Below the pieces are notes generated by a model, which was not told the DNA's origin, did no database searches, and saw only the letters and a list, made by a program, of their open reading frames with translations. The position numbers were made by a program, and so were the translations under genes. 64,000 nucleotides of DNA from DATBDN01 sp963715995 (GTDB lineage: Bacteria; Actinomycetota; Thermoleophilia; Solirubrobacterales; Thermoleophilaceae). This document shows positions 35,477 through 44,746 of the stretch, one piece after another. Location of the stretch: positions 1,860,001 through 1,924,000 of the forward strand of contig OY970283.1 of NCBI GenBank assembly GCA_963715995.1. The letters run 5' to 3'. Numbering within the stretch: the first letter of the stretch is position 1; the number at the start of each line of letters is the position of its first letter.

Positions 35477-37027
35477 GTGTCACGCGAGATCGTCGAGGCT
35501 GTACAGACCCTGGAGCGGGAGAAGGGCATCTCGTCCGAGCGACTCATGGAGGCGCTCGAGGATGCGCTGCTCTCGGCCTACAAGAAGACGCCCGGGTCGG
35601 CGAAGTACGCACGCGTGGACATGGACCGCGACAGCGCCGATTTCCGCGTCTTCGAGCTGATGGTCCCGGACGAGCTCGAGGAGCAGCTCCTGGCCGAGGT
35701 CGAGCCCGAGGAGCCGTCGATCGACCCGGAGACGGGCGAGATGACCGAGCCCCCCGAGCCCGAGATCGATCCCGAGATCCTGGCCGAGTACAGCGACCAG
35801 ATCGACGAGCGCGACGTGACGCCGGACGACTTCGGCCGCATTGCCGCCCAGACCGCCAAGCAGGTGATCCTCCAGCGCATCCGCGAGGCCGAGCGCGACC
35901 TCATGTTCGAGGAGTACCGCGACCGCGTCGGCGAGCTGATCACGGGCATCGTCCAGCAGCACGACTCGCGCTACACCCTCGTCCAGCTGCGCGAGCGCGT
36001 CGAGGCGCTGCTGCCGAAGTCGGAGCAGATCCACCAGGAGCGCTACGACCACGGCCAGCGCATCAAGGCGGTCATCACCGAGGTGTCCTCGCAGGCCAAG
36101 GGCCCGTCGATCATCGTCTCGCGCCGCTCGCCCGAGCTGATCCGGAAGCTGTTCGAGCTCGAGGTGCCGGAGATCGCCGATGCGCTCGTGGAGATCACGA
36201 ACGTGGCGCGCGAGCCCGGCTACCGCTCGAAGATCGCGGTCGTGTCACACGCCTCGGGCGTGGACCCGGTCGGCGCCTGCGTCGGGCCGCGTGGCTCGCG
36301 CGTGCGCATGGTCGTGTCCGAGTTGCGCGGCGAGAAGATCGACATCATCCCGTTCAACGAGGAGCCCGCGCGCTTCATCGCCAAGGCGCTGTCGCCGGCG
36401 CGCGTGCGCGAGGTGCTGGTGGACGACGAGTCCAAGCAGGCCACGGTCGTCGTGCCCGACGACCAGCTGTCGCTTGCGATCGGCCGCGAGGGCCTGAACG
36501 CCCGCCTGGCAGCACGGCTGACCGGCTGGCGCATCGACATCCGCTCCGAGACCGAGTTCGCCGAGGAAGAGGCGGAGGGCGGTTACGAGGAGGAGGCCGC
36601 GTCGGGGCGCTGCGCCGCGATCCTCTCGAGCGGCCGCCGCTGTCCGAACGCTGCGCTGCCCGGGTCCCGTTACTGCGGCCTGCCGGTGCATCAGGCGCTC
36701 GCGGACACCGACAGCGACTACGTCGACGGTGAGCCGCCGGAGGGCGAGGGCCATCCGATCGAGGACGATGACGACGAAGTGATCGCAGGCAACGGCACGA
36801 TCGACATCGACGACGCCAGCTCGGCGGTGGAGGCCGCCGGCGCTGAGACGGAGTCCGAGCGCGGCCTCGACGACGACGTCGAGCAGGCCGAGGCGGACGC
36901 CGAGGCGAGCGAGTCCGAGGACGAGGACATCGACTCGCTGGACGTGGAGCGCTCCGCGCACGACGACGTCGACGAGGCCGCCGTGACCGCACAGGATCTC
37001 GAAGGCCCCGGGGGCGAGGAGCAGTAG
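35477..37027 (+). CDS. nusA: Transcription factor NusA with a cysteine-rich C-terminal extension
   Basis: A 516-residue elongation/termination factor. It has an N-terminal RNA-polymerase-binding domain with an acidic insertion (residues about 75-110), an S1 domain replaced by a short linker, and KH domains ([51 protein letters not shown]). After the KH core come residues about 375-400, [15 protein letters not shown], then [11 protein letters not shown], a C-x8-C-x8-C-x4-H zinc-knuckle-like motif, and then about 110 very acidic residues. Typical actinobacterial NusA ends near residue 350. GTG start. Confidence 0.92.
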   Translation: MSREIVEAVQTLEREKGISSERLMEALEDALLSAYKKTPGSAKYARVDMDRDSADFRVFELMVPDELEEQLLAEVEPEEPSIDPETGEMTEPPEPEIDPEILAEYSDQIDERDVTPDDFGRIAAQTAKQVILQRIREAERDLMFEEYRDRVGELITGIVQQHDSRYTLVQLRERVEALLPKSEQIHQERYDHGQRIKAVITEVSSQAKGPSIIVSRRSPELIRKLFELEVPEIADALVEITNVAREPGYRSKIAVVSHASGVDPVGACVGPRGSRVRMVVSELRGEKIDIIPFNEEPARFIAKALSPARVREVLVDDESKQATVVVPDDQLSLAIGREGLNARLAARLTGWRIDIRSETEFAEEEAEGGYEEEAASGRCAAILSSGRRCPNAALPGSRYCGLPVHQALADTDSDYVDGEPPEGEGHPIEDDDDEVIAGNGTIDIDDASSAVEAAGAETESERGLDDDVEQAEADAEASESEDEDIDSLDVERSAHDDVDEAAVTAQDLEGPGGEEQ

Positions 37028-37281
37028 AGGCGCACACTCCCGAACGCCGCTGCGTCGGCTGCGGCCGCTCGCGCCCGAAGGCGGAGCTGCTGCGTGTCGT
37101 CCTGTCCGAGGGACGCCTTGTGCGCGACCCCGACCGCCGGCATCCCGGACGCGGCGCGTACGTCTGCCACGACGTGCAGTGCATGGCCGAGGCCGTCGGC
37201 CAGCACGGCTTCGAACGCTCGTTCAGAGCGCCCGTTCGGGTTCCAGAGGACCACCTAGACTGGGTGCTGATACATGCCTAA
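37024..37281 (+). CDS. rnpM: YlxR/RnpM-family RNA-binding protein, without a standard start codon
   Basis: About 80-85 residues between nusA and infB, the usual place for this family. RRCVGCGRSRPKAELLRVV and GRGAYVCHDVQCMAEAV are diagnostic of the DUF448/YlxR fold, recently linked to RNase P regulation. No in-frame ATG, GTG or TTG precedes these motifs; candidates are a GTA at 37024 or another near-cognate codon, perhaps used by ribosomes re-initiating at the nusA stop (37025-37027). The stop at 37279-37281 overlaps the infB ATG by 8 bases. Confidence 0.8.
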   Translation, partial: VEAHTPERRCVGCGRSRPKAELLRVVLSEGRLVRDPDRRHPGRGAYVCHDVQCMAEAVGQHGFERSFRAPVRVPEDHLDWVLIHA

Positions 37282-40054
37282 GAAGAGGGTTCACGAGATA
37301 GCGAAAGAGCAGGGTCTGACCTCCAAGCAGGTTCTGGAGGCGTTCAAGGACGCCGGTGTGTACGTGAAGGCGGCGTCGTCGACGGTCGAGGAACGCGATG
37401 TCCGACGTGCGTTCCCGAACGGCGCCAAGGCGCGCGCCACGGAGGCCGAGGCCCCGAAGCCGCAGCCGGCAGCCGCGACCGCGACCGCGGTCGAGACGCC
37501 CGAGGACAGCTCCCCGCCGGTCGCCGATCGCGACGCCGACGGCAAGGCGAAGGTCCCGCGCGCGAAGGCGACCAAGGGGGCGCACGCAAGGACTCCGAAG
37601 GACACCGAGGCGCCCAAGCCGCGCACACGCACGCCCAAGCCGCCCGCCGCGCCGAAGGCACCGGTCGCCGAGCCCGCGCCGGAGGCTGAGGCCCGCGCAC
37701 CCGAGCCCGAGGCACCACAGGCCGAGGCGCCCGCGCCCGAGCCGGAGGCGCCGGTCGCAGCCGCCGAGCCTGCACCCGAGCCCGCGCCTGCACCCGAGCC
37801 CGAGCCTGCTCCCGAGCCGGAGGCCGAGGCGCCTGCCGAGCCCGAGGCGAAGGCCGCCGAGCCTGAGGCCGAGGCCGCAGAGAAAGCCGAATCCGAACCC
37901 GAGGCCGAGGCCGAAGCCGCTCCCGCGGCCAACGGTGACGGCAAGCCCGCTGCGCAGGACGACGACAGCAAGGGCAAGACAAAGCTTCCGCGGGGCGCCG
38001 GCCCGCGCATCATCGACCCCGGCACCGGCAGCCAGCGCGGCGGCAACGGCGCGTCCAGTGGCCGCGGCCGCACCACCCGCCCCGACAGCGGCCGTGGTGC
38101 CGGTGGCGCGCCCGCGGGCGGCGGCGGAGGCGGCGGACGTCGTCGCGTCGTCATCGACTCGCAGGCAGCGCGCCGCCCTTCGGGACCGCCGCCGCCGCAG
38201 CAGCCCCCGCGCCGCCGCCGCGGCCGTCGCCGGCTGACCCCGCTCGAGGAGCCGGCGCCCACGCCGACGAACGTCGTCATCGAGGCACAGGTCTTCCAGG
38301 TCCACTCAGGCGCGACGGTGAAGGAGGTGGCGGAGACCCTTGGGCTTCCCGCGGCCGAGGTCATCAAGGCACTCATGAAGCTTGGCGAGATGGCCACGCT
38401 CACCCAGACGCTCACCGACGAGGCCATCGAGGTGCTCGCCGATGCGCTCGACAAGAAGGTCGAGGTCGTCAGCGCGGCCGACGAGGTCGAGGAGGTCATC
38501 TCGACCGAGGACGACGCGCCCGAGGATCTGAAGGACCGCCCGCCGGTCGTCACGATCATGGGTCACGTCGACCACGGCAAGACGTCGCTGCTCGACGCCA
38601 TCCGCGAGACCGAGGTCGCCGCGGGTGAGGCGGGCGGCATCACCCAGCACATCGGCGCCTACCAGGTCTCGAAGAACGACCACACGATCACGTTCATCGA
38701 CACGCCGGGCCACCAGGCATTCACGGCCATGCGCGCGCGCGGCGCGAAGGTCACCGACATCGCGGTGATCGTCGTCGCAGCCGACGACGGCATGATGCCC
38801 CAGACCGTCGAGGCGATCGACCACGCGAAGGCCGCGGGCGTGCCGATCATGGTCGCCGTCAACAAGATCGACCTCGAGGCTGCCGACCCCAACCGGGTGC
38901 GCGGTGAGCTCGCGGCCGTCGGCCTCACGCCGGCCGACTGGGGTGGCGACACCGAGTTCGTCGAGGTCTCCGCGAAGACGCGCGACGGCCTGGACGACGT
39001 GCTCGACACGATCATCACGCTCGCCGACATCCAGGAGCTGAAGGCCAACCCAGACGCACCGGCGTCGGGCACGGTCGTCGAGTCCGAGCTCGATCCCGGC
39101 CGCGGCCCGGTCGCGACGGTGCTGGTCCAGCGCGGCACGCTCGAGGTCGGGGACGCCCTCGTCGCGGGCGCGGCCTGGGCCAAGGTTCGCTCGATGCAGG
39201 ACTTCCGCGGGCAGAAGGTCGACACGGCGCCACCCGGCATGCCGGTCGAGGTGCTCGGCTTCGACAGCGTTCCCGACGCAGGCGAGATCGTGCGCGTGGT
39301 CGAACACGAGCGGATCGCGCGCCAGCAGGCCGCCGAGCGCGAGGACCGCCTCAAGCGCGAGGCGCTCGCGCGCCGCACCAACGTCCGCGTGTCGCTCGAG
39401 GACGTGTGGGCGCGTGCGAAGGAGGACACGCAGAAGACCAACCTGCCGCTGATCGTGAAGGCCGACGTCGCCGGTTCGCTGGAGGCGCTCGAGGACGAGA
39501 TCGCCAAGCTGCCGCAGGGCGAGATCACGGTCGAGGTCATCCACGACGGCGTGGGCGGCATCAACGAGTCCGACGTCATGCTGGCCGCCGCATCCGATGC
39601 GGTCATCATCGGCTTCAACGTGCGTCCCGTCGGGTCCGCGTCCGACGTCGCCAACCGCGAGGGCGTCAAGATCCGCGGCTACTCGGTCATCTACCAGGTG
39701 GTCGACGAGCTGCGGGCAGCGATGCAGGGACTGCTCGAGCCCGAAGAGGTCGAGCGCACGGTCGCCACGATCGAAGTGCGCGAGACGTTCCGCGCCTCAC
39801 GCGTCGGGGTCATCGCCGGCTGCTACGTCACCGAGGGCACCGTCACGCGCGGCGCCACCTGTCGCCTGGTGCGCGACGGCACCGTCGTCTACGACGGCCG
39901 CATCTCCACGCTGCGCCGCTTCAAGGACGACGTGCGCGAGGTCCAGGCAGGCTTCGAGTGCGGTATCACCCTCGAGAACTACATGGACGTGAAGCAGGGT
40001 GACGTGATCGAGGTCTACGAGAAGGCTCAGGTCGAGCGCACGCTCGAAAGCTGA
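37274..40054 (+). CDS. infB: Translation initiation factor IF-2
   Basis: A 926-residue GTPase that positions initiator tRNA. The N-terminal [13 protein letters not shown] domain is followed by a low-complexity Pro/Ala/Glu/Lys linker (residues about 60-330) and a GRGR-rich stretch. The G domain begins near residue 425 (G1 [14 protein letters not shown]3 [11 protein letters not shown]4 AVNKIDLE); IF2-specific C-terminal domains follow ([28 protein letters not shown]). The long linker is usual in actinobacteria. Confidence 0.96.
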   Translation: MPKKRVHEIAKEQGLTSKQVLEAFKDAGVYVKAASSTVEERDVRRAFPNGAKARATEAEAPKPQPAAATATAVETPEDSSPPVADRDADGKAKVPRAKATKGAHARTPKDTEAPKPRTRTPKPPAAPKAPVAEPAPEAEARAPEPEAPQAEAPAPEPEAPVAAAEPAPEPAPAPEPEPAPEPEAEAPAEPEAKAAEPEAEAAEKAESEPEAEAEAAPAANGDGKPAAQDDDSKGKTKLPRGAGPRIIDPGTGSQRGGNGASSGRGRTTRPDSGRGAGGAPAGGGGGGGRRRVVIDSQAARRPSGPPPPQQPPRRRRGRRRLTPLEEPAPTPTNVVIEAQVFQVHSGATVKEVAETLGLPAAEVIKALMKLGEMATLTQTLTDEAIEVLADALDKKVEVVSAADEVEEVISTEDDAPEDLKDRPPVVTIMGHVDHGKTSLLDAIRETEVAAGEAGGITQHIGAYQVSKNDHTITFIDTPGHQAFTAMRARGAKVTDIAVIVVAADDGMMPQTVEAIDHAKAAGVPIMVAVNKIDLEAADPNRVRGELAAVGLTPADWGGDTEFVEVSAKTRDGLDDVLDTIITLADIQELKANPDAPASGTVVESELDPGRGPVATVLVQRGTLEVGDALVAGAAWAKVRSMQDFRGQKVDTAPPGMPVEVLGFDSVPDAGEIVRVVEHERIARQQAAEREDRLKREALARRTNVRVSLEDVWARAKEDTQKTNLPLIVKADVAGSLEALEDEIAKLPQGEITVEVIHDGVGGINESDVMLAAASDAVIIGFNVRPVGSASDVANREGVKIRGYSVIYQVVDELRAAMQGLLEPEEVERTVATIEVRETFRASRVGVIAGCYVTEGTVTRGATCRLVRDGTVVYDGRISTLRRFKDDVREVQAGFECGITLENYMDVKQGDVIEVYEKAQVERTLES

Positions 40055-40079
40055 GCGGCACCTCGGTCATCGATATAAG

Positions 40080-40421
40080 GTGAGCTCAGATCGCATGCGC
40101 CGCGTCAACGAGGCGCTGCGAGAGGTCCTGTCGGTGCGCATCGCCGCGGGACTCAAGGACCCGCGGATTGGCTTTGTGACCGTTACTGCCGTCGAGACCA
40201 GCCCTGACCTGCGCCACGCGCGCGTCTACGTCAGCGTGCTCGGCACGGACGAGGAGCGCACCGACACGCTTGCCGGGCTCCAGCATGCGCATGGACTGCT
40301 CCAGGCGGAGATCGCGCGGCTGACGCACATGAAGCGCACGCCCGAGCTGCGCTTCGTCTACGACGAGACCGTCGAGCGGGGCATGCGGATCAACGAGCTG
40401 CTCGAGACGGAGGACCAGTGA
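40080..40421 (+). CDS. rbfA: Ribosome-binding factor A
   Basis: A 113-residue KH-like 30S maturation factor. MRRVNEALREVLSVRIAAGL, PRIGFVTVTAVETSPDLRHARVYVSVLG and the ending TPELRFVYDETVERGMRINELL are typical. The start is a GTG with a preceding ATAAGG. The stop overlaps the next gene's GTG (GTGA). Confidence 0.95.
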   Translation: MSSDRMRRVNEALREVLSVRIAAGLKDPRIGFVTVTAVETSPDLRHARVYVSVLGTDEERTDTLAGLQHAHGLLQAEIARLTHMKRTPELRFVYDETVERGMRINELLETEDQ

Positions 40422-41398
40422 GCACCCCGGTCACAGCGCTCGACGCCGTCGTCGAGGAGATCCAGCAGGCGGACAAGCTGCTCGTGACCACGCACGAGAA
40501 CCCGGACGGCGATGCGCTCGGCTCGCTGCTCGCGTTCGACGAGATGATGCGCGCGCTCGGCAAGGACACGCTCATGTTCATGTCGGCCTCGAACTTCCCG
40601 CTGCCGCACGAGTACCGGCACCTGCCGCTCGAGGGCGTCCGCAACGAGCCGCCGCCGGACATGGAGGAGCGGCTGGCGGTGTTCCTCGACTGCGGGAACA
40701 TCGACCGGATGCCTGTCGACTTCCTCCAGCGCGAGGGCCAGCACATCCTCAACATCGACCACCATCACGACAACACCCAGTTCGGGACCGTCAATCTCGT
40801 GGTCGGCGACGCGTCGTGCACGGCCGAGATCCTCTGGGAGCTGGCGGGCTCGCTCGGCGTCGAGATCACGCCGTCGATGGCCCACGCGCTCTACATCGCC
40901 CTGATCACCGACACCGGCCGCTTCATGTACGAGAACACGGGCGCTCGGGCACACCAGATGGCCGCCGACCTGATCGAGGCCGGCGTGGACGTGGCGGGGG
41001 TCTACCGCAGCCTGTACCAGGAGCTTCCGTTCCCGCGGCTCCAGCTGCTGGCGCGGGCGCTGTCCGGGGTCGAGCGCTACGACGACGGCCGCGTCACGGT
41101 CGCTCATCTCTCGCGCGCGGACTTCGGCGAGACCGGTGCGATCGAGTCCGATTCCGAGGGCGTGGTCGATCACCTGCGCTCGGTCGAGGGCACGAAGGTG
41201 GCGGTGCTCATCCGCGAGCTGCTCGATCGCGAAGGGCGCAAGGTGAGCCTGCGCTCCACCGACGGCCAGGTGGACGTCTCGGTCATCGCTCGCTCGCTCG
41301 GCGGCGGCGGTCATCGCCAGGCGGCGGGTGCCACCACCGAGGTGCCGCTCGAGCAGCTGACCGACCACATACGCGCCGGGGTGGCCGCGCAGCTATAG
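40418..41398 (+). CDS. nrnA: DHH-family nanoRNase/pAp phosphatase
   Basis: A 326-residue DHH/DHHA1 phosphoesterase that degrades nanoRNA and may dephosphorylate pAp. Metal motifs are THENPDGDALGS (motif I), FLDCGN (II), NIDHHHDN (III) and ITDTGRFMYEN (IV); the DHHA1 glycine loop is SLGGGGHRQAAG near the C-terminus. It lies between rbfA and truB as in many actinobacteria. Confidence 0.92.
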   Translation: MSTPVTALDAVVEEIQQADKLLVTTHENPDGDALGSLLAFDEMMRALGKDTLMFMSASNFPLPHEYRHLPLEGVRNEPPPDMEERLAVFLDCGNIDRMPVDFLQREGQHILNIDHHHDNTQFGTVNLVVGDASCTAEILWELAGSLGVEITPSMAHALYIALITDTGRFMYENTGARAHQMAADLIEAGVDVAGVYRSLYQELPFPRLQLLARALSGVERYDDGRVTVAHLSRADFGETGAIESDSEGVVDHLRSVEGTKVAVLIRELLDREGRKVSLRSTDGQVDVSVIARSLGGGGHRQAAGATTEVPLEQLTDHIRAGVAAQL

Positions 41399-41411
41399 CC
41401 TGCTGCGGGCT

Positions 41412-42263
41412 GTGACGCAGTCCGGGGTCATCCTCTACGCCAAGCCCGCCGGCATCACCTCGCATGACGTGGTGGCCCGTGTGCGGCGCGAGTTGCGCGA
41501 GCGCACGGGGGAGAAGCACAAGGTGGGCCACGCGGGCACGCTCGATCCGTTCGCCACCGGCCTGCTGCTCGTCCTGATCGGCCCGGCCACGCGCGCGCAG
41601 CGCTTCTTCATGGGGCTCCCGAAGACGTACGTGACCGTTGCGCGGCTCGGCTGGCGCTCCACGACGGGTGACCCCGAGGGCGAGCTCGTGGAGACGGGAG
41701 TCATGCCCGCGTCGCTCGAGGTCCCGGTCGGCGAGCAGATGCAGCGGCCGCCGGCCTACTCGGCCGTGAAGGTGGACGGCGAGCGGCTCTACAAGAAGGC
41801 GCGCCGCGGCGAGCTGGCGGAGGCGCCGCCGCGCAGGATCCAGGTCTACAGCTCGAGCGTTCTCGGCCACGACCGCGAGCGCGCCGAGCTGTGCATCGAG
41901 TGCTCGTCCGGCACCTACGTGCGCCAGCTCGTGGCCGACCTTGGCGACGCCTACTGCGAGGCGCTCGAGCGCACCGCGATCGGCCCGTTCAGGCTCGAGG
42001 ACGTGGATCACGAGCACGTGGTGCCGCTGGCCGAGGCGCTGTCGTTCCTGCCCGGCTGCGAGCTGGACGATGCCGACGCGGAGAACGTGGCGCACGGACG
42101 CGCGATTGCGGGGGAGACCGTTGCGGCGGCCACCGGCGAGGACGTCGTCCGCGGACACGCGTCGGTGCCGCGCGTCTTGCGCCTGACTCACAAGTCGCGC
42201 ATCGTGGCAATCGCCGAACCGCGCGAGGACCGGCTGAAGCCGATGGTGGTGTTCCCGGCATGA
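41412..42263 (+). CDS. truB: tRNA pseudouridine-55 synthase
   Basis: A 283-residue enzyme making the T-loop pseudouridine. The catalytic Asp45 lies in GHAGTLDPFATGLL; KPAGITSHDVV and QRPPAYSAVKVDGERLYKKARRG are family blocks, and CSSGTYVRQLVADLG is motif III. GTG start. The C-terminal PUA-like region is short. It is coupled to ribF by ATGA. Confidence 0.95.
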   Translation: MTQSGVILYAKPAGITSHDVVARVRRELRERTGEKHKVGHAGTLDPFATGLLLVLIGPATRAQRFFMGLPKTYVTVARLGWRSTTGDPEGELVETGVMPASLEVPVGEQMQRPPAYSAVKVDGERLYKKARRGELAEAPPRRIQVYSSSVLGHDRERAELCIECSSGTYVRQLVADLGDAYCEALERTAIGPFRLEDVDHEHVVPLAEALSFLPGCELDDADAENVAHGRAIAGETVAAATGEDVVRGHASVPRVLRLTHKSRIVAIAEPREDRLKPMVVFPA

Positions 42264-43150
42264 ACGTGGTGCGCCTGCCGGACCTGAGCGAGAAGCGCGA
42301 CCGGCGCGTGGCGATCGGCACCTTCGACGGCGTGCACGTGGGCCACCGCGAGGTCATCCGCGGCTGCGACACGGTGCTCACGTTCGACCCGCATCCGCTG
42401 TCGGTGGTGCGCCCGGAGGCGGCGCCGAAGCTGATCACGCCGTTCACCGTGAAGCGCGACATCATCGCCGGCCTTGGCGTCCAGGAGCTGGTCGTGATCC
42501 CGTTCGACGACGAGTTCCGCTCGAAGACTGCCGAGCAGTTCGTCGACGAGGTGCTGCTGGAGAAGCTGTGCGCGATCGAGGTGTCGGTCGGCGAGAACTT
42601 CAGCTTCGGCAAGGGCGCGAAGGGCAACGTCGAGATGCTGCGCAGCCACGACCAGTTCGAGACACGCGTGGCGCCGCTGGTGGAGGTCGACGGCGAGACC
42701 GTGTCCTCGACGCAGATCCGCGCGCTGGTCGCTTCCGGAGACGTCGAGAAGGCTGCTCGTTTCCTGGGCGGCCCGTTCATCGTCCAAGGCGAGGTCGCGC
42801 ACGGCGACAAGCGCGGCCGCGAGCTCGGCTACCCCACTGCCAACCTCGTTCCCGACGAGCGCTTCGTGCATCCCGGGCACGGCGTCTATGCGGCCTGGGC
42901 GCACGGGCACGCCGCCGCCGTGAACGTGGGCGTCCGGCCGCAGTTCCAGACCGGCCGGGGGCTCTTGATCGAGGCGTTCCTGATCGGCTTCGACGGCGAT
43001 CTCTACGGCGAGACGGTGCGCGTGGCGTTCGCGAAGCGGCTACGCGGAGAGCGCCGCTTCGAGTCCGTCGAGGCGCTCGTTGAGCAGATGGGACGCGACG
43101 TCGCGGAGGCCGAGCAAATCTGCGCGGCTGCTACCTTTCCCGCGGCATGA
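42260..43150 (+). CDS. ribF: Bifunctional riboflavin kinase / FAD synthetase
   Basis: A 296-residue enzyme making FMN and FAD. The adenylyltransferase domain has [27 protein letters not shown] and [17 protein letters not shown]; the kinase domain has [15 protein letters not shown] and the late [18 protein letters not shown]. Between HREVI and TFDPHP there are only about 7 residues, where other RibF proteins have a helix of about 20. The reading frame is otherwise intact. ATGA coupling on both sides. Confidence 0.93.
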   Translation: MNVVRLPDLSEKRDRRVAIGTFDGVHVGHREVIRGCDTVLTFDPHPLSVVRPEAAPKLITPFTVKRDIIAGLGVQELVVIPFDDEFRSKTAEQFVDEVLLEKLCAIEVSVGENFSFGKGAKGNVEMLRSHDQFETRVAPLVEVDGETVSSTQIRALVASGDVEKAARFLGGPFIVQGEVAHGDKRGRELGYPTANLVPDERFVHPGHGVYAAWAHGHAAAVNVGVRPQFQTGRGLLIEAFLIGFDGDLYGETVRVAFAKRLRGERRFESVEALVEQMGRDVAEAEQICAAATFPAA

Positions 43151-43416
43151 CGTTGACCGCAGACCGCAAGCGCGAGCTCACCGAGCAGTTCGGGAAGAGC
43201 GCAACGGACACGGGTTCCACCGAGGTCCAGATCGCCATGCTCACCGAGCGGATCAACCACCTGACCGAGCACCTGCGCTCGCACAGCAAGGACCATCATT
43301 CGCGCCGCGGGCTGCTGATGCTGGTCGGCAAGCGCCGCCGCTTCCTGAACTACCTCCAGCGCAACAACCTCGAGCGCTACCGCGAGCTCATCAAGGAGCT
43401 CGGCCTCCGCCGCTAG
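43147..43416 (+). CDS. rpsO: 30S ribosomal protein S15
   Basis: An 89-residue primary 16S-rRNA-binding protein. [20 protein letters not shown] and [26 protein letters not shown] are canonical. ATG overlaps the ribF stop (ATGA). In most actinobacteria pnp follows rpsO; here about 3.9 kb of other genes intervene. Confidence 0.98.
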   Translation: MTLTADRKRELTEQFGKSATDTGSTEVQIAMLTERINHLTEHLRSHSKDHHSRRGLLMLVGKRRRFLNYLQRNNLERYRELIKELGLRR

Positions 43417-43419
43417 CCG

Positions 43420-43884
43420 GTGATCGAGGCGGGCGCCGCGGCGCCGGACTTCACGCTTCCGGACCAGGACGGCAAGAAGGTCTCGCTGGAGGACCTGCGC
43501 GGCAAGCGCACGGTGCTCGTCTTCTACCCGCTCGACTTCTCACCGGTCTGCACCGACCAGCTGAACGTCTACAACGAGGTGCTGGACGAACTGGAGTCGA
43601 GCGGCGTCCAGATGTACGGCGTCTCCGTCGACTCCGCCTACGCGCACGCGGCGTTTCAGCGGGAACTAGGCATCCGCATCCCGCTGCTGGCGGACTTCCA
43701 CCCGAAGGGCGAGGTCGCGAAGGCGTTCGGCGTCTACGACGAGGACTGGGGCAACTCGGCCCGGGCGCTCGTGCTGATCGGCCCCGACCTGAGGGTCGAG
43801 TGGTCGCACCGCTCACCGAGCGCGCTCGAGATACCAGGGGCGAACCTGATCTTCGACGCGCTGGCGGCCGCACAGCGCGCTTGA
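43420..43884 (+). CDS. AhpC/TSA-family peroxiredoxin
   Basis: A 154-residue thiol peroxidase. The peroxidatic Cys44 is in YPLDFSPVCTDQL, a variant of the usual PxxxTxxC in which the Thr is Ser. GVSVDSAYAHAAFQREL and IPLLADFHPKGEVAKAFGV are typical of AhpE/BCP-like one-Cys or atypical two-Cys enzymes; no second cysteine is seen, so an external thiol is needed. GTG start 3 bases after rpsO; it overlaps the DsbA-like gene, a plausible redox partner. Confidence 0.9.
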   Translation: MIEAGAAAPDFTLPDQDGKKVSLEDLRGKRTVLVFYPLDFSPVCTDQLNVYNEVLDELESSGVQMYGVSVDSAYAHAAFQRELGIRIPLLADFHPKGEVAKAFGVYDEDWGNSARALVLIGPDLRVEWSHRSPSALEIPGANLIFDALAAAQRA

Positions 43885-44321
43885 GCAGTTTCCAGAGCGC
43901 GCCGGTCCCGCCGCCCGGACCCGACGACCACGTTCGCGGTGACGGACCAGTCGCGATCGTCTACGGCGACTACGAGTGCCCCTATTGCGCGGCCGAGCTG
44001 GCGGCGCTCGGGGCCGTCACGCTGGTCTTCCGCCACTTCCCGGTCGTCTCGAAGCATCCGCGCTCACGCCGCCTTGCCGCGGCCGCCGAGGCTGCCGGGA
44101 TCCAGGGCCGCTTCTGGGAGATGCACGACTCGCTGTTCGCCGACCAGGGCCACCTCGACGACCCGCATCTGTGGGAGCGGGTGGCGACGCTCGGGCTCGA
44201 CCTCGATCGCTTCGAGGCCGACCGCCGCGACCCGGCAGTCGCCGAGCGCGTCGAGCGCGACTTCCGCACCGGCATCGCCGCCGGCGTGATGAACACGCCG
44301 GCGATCTTTCGCCTGGGCTAG
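43881..44321 (+). CDS. Cytosolic DsbA-like thioredoxin-fold protein
   Basis: A 146-residue protein without signal peptide. The redox motif is Cys33-Pro-Tyr-Cys36 (GDYECPYC). The inserted helical region (FWEMHDSLFADQGHL) and NTPAIFRLG with the cis-proline are typical of the DSBA/FrnE group. The TTG start overlaps the peroxiredoxin stop (TTGA), suggesting that the two act together in thiol chemistry. Its last 4 bases overlap the stop of the convergent UspA gene. Confidence 0.85.
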   Translation: MSSFQSAPVPPPGPDDHVRGDGPVAIVYGDYECPYCAAELAALGAVTLVFRHFPVVSKHPRSRRLAAAAEAAGIQGRFWEMHDSLFADQGHLDDPHLWERVATLGLDLDRFEADRRDPAVAERVERDFRTGIAAGVMNTPAIFRLG

Positions 44322-44746
44322 CTCTGGCGCTTCGCCGGCACGGCGAGCACAGGCACGTCACAGAGGTGCACGAGCTTGTTCGCGACCGAGCCGAGCAGCC
44401 AGCCGTGCAGCGGGTGCTCCTTCCGGCTGCCGACGACCACCATCGCGGCGTCGCGGGCCCCTCCGAGCTCGCCGAGGACCTCCGCCGGGTCGCCGGCCTC
44501 GATGACCGTCTCGGGCTCGGGCGCGCCGGCCTCGGCCGCGATCGCCTTCGCCTCGGCTATCGCCTGCTCGCCCAGCTCGCGCAGAGCTTTGACGTAGTCC
44601 TGGAGCTCTCCGCCGAGCGGCGTGTAGCGGTAGCCGTAGGCGACGACGACCTTCGCATCGAGCGCCTTTGCCAGCTCGAGCGCCTTCCGCAGGGCCGCCT
44701 GGCTGCCGGGCGAGCCGTCGAAGCCGACGATGAGCTCGCCCGCCAT
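44318..44746 (-). CDS. Universal stress protein, UspA family
   Basis: A 142-residue Usp domain. It starts ELIVGFDGSPGSQAALRKAL; the ATP-binding glycine motif is MVVVGSRKEHPLHGWLLGSV, followed by ANKLVHLCDVPVLAVP. This G-x2-G-x9-G(S) type usually binds ATP. It is coupled by TGATG to the upstream permease gene, so a role in sensing linked to transport is plausible. Confidence 0.92.
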   Translation of the reverse strand: MAGELIVGFDGSPGSQAALRKALELAKALDAKVVVAYGYRYTPLGGELQDYVKALRELGEQAIAEAKAIAAEAGAPEPETVIEAGDPAEVLGELGGARDAAMVVVGSRKEHPLHGWLLGSVANKLVHLCDVPVLAVPAKRQS

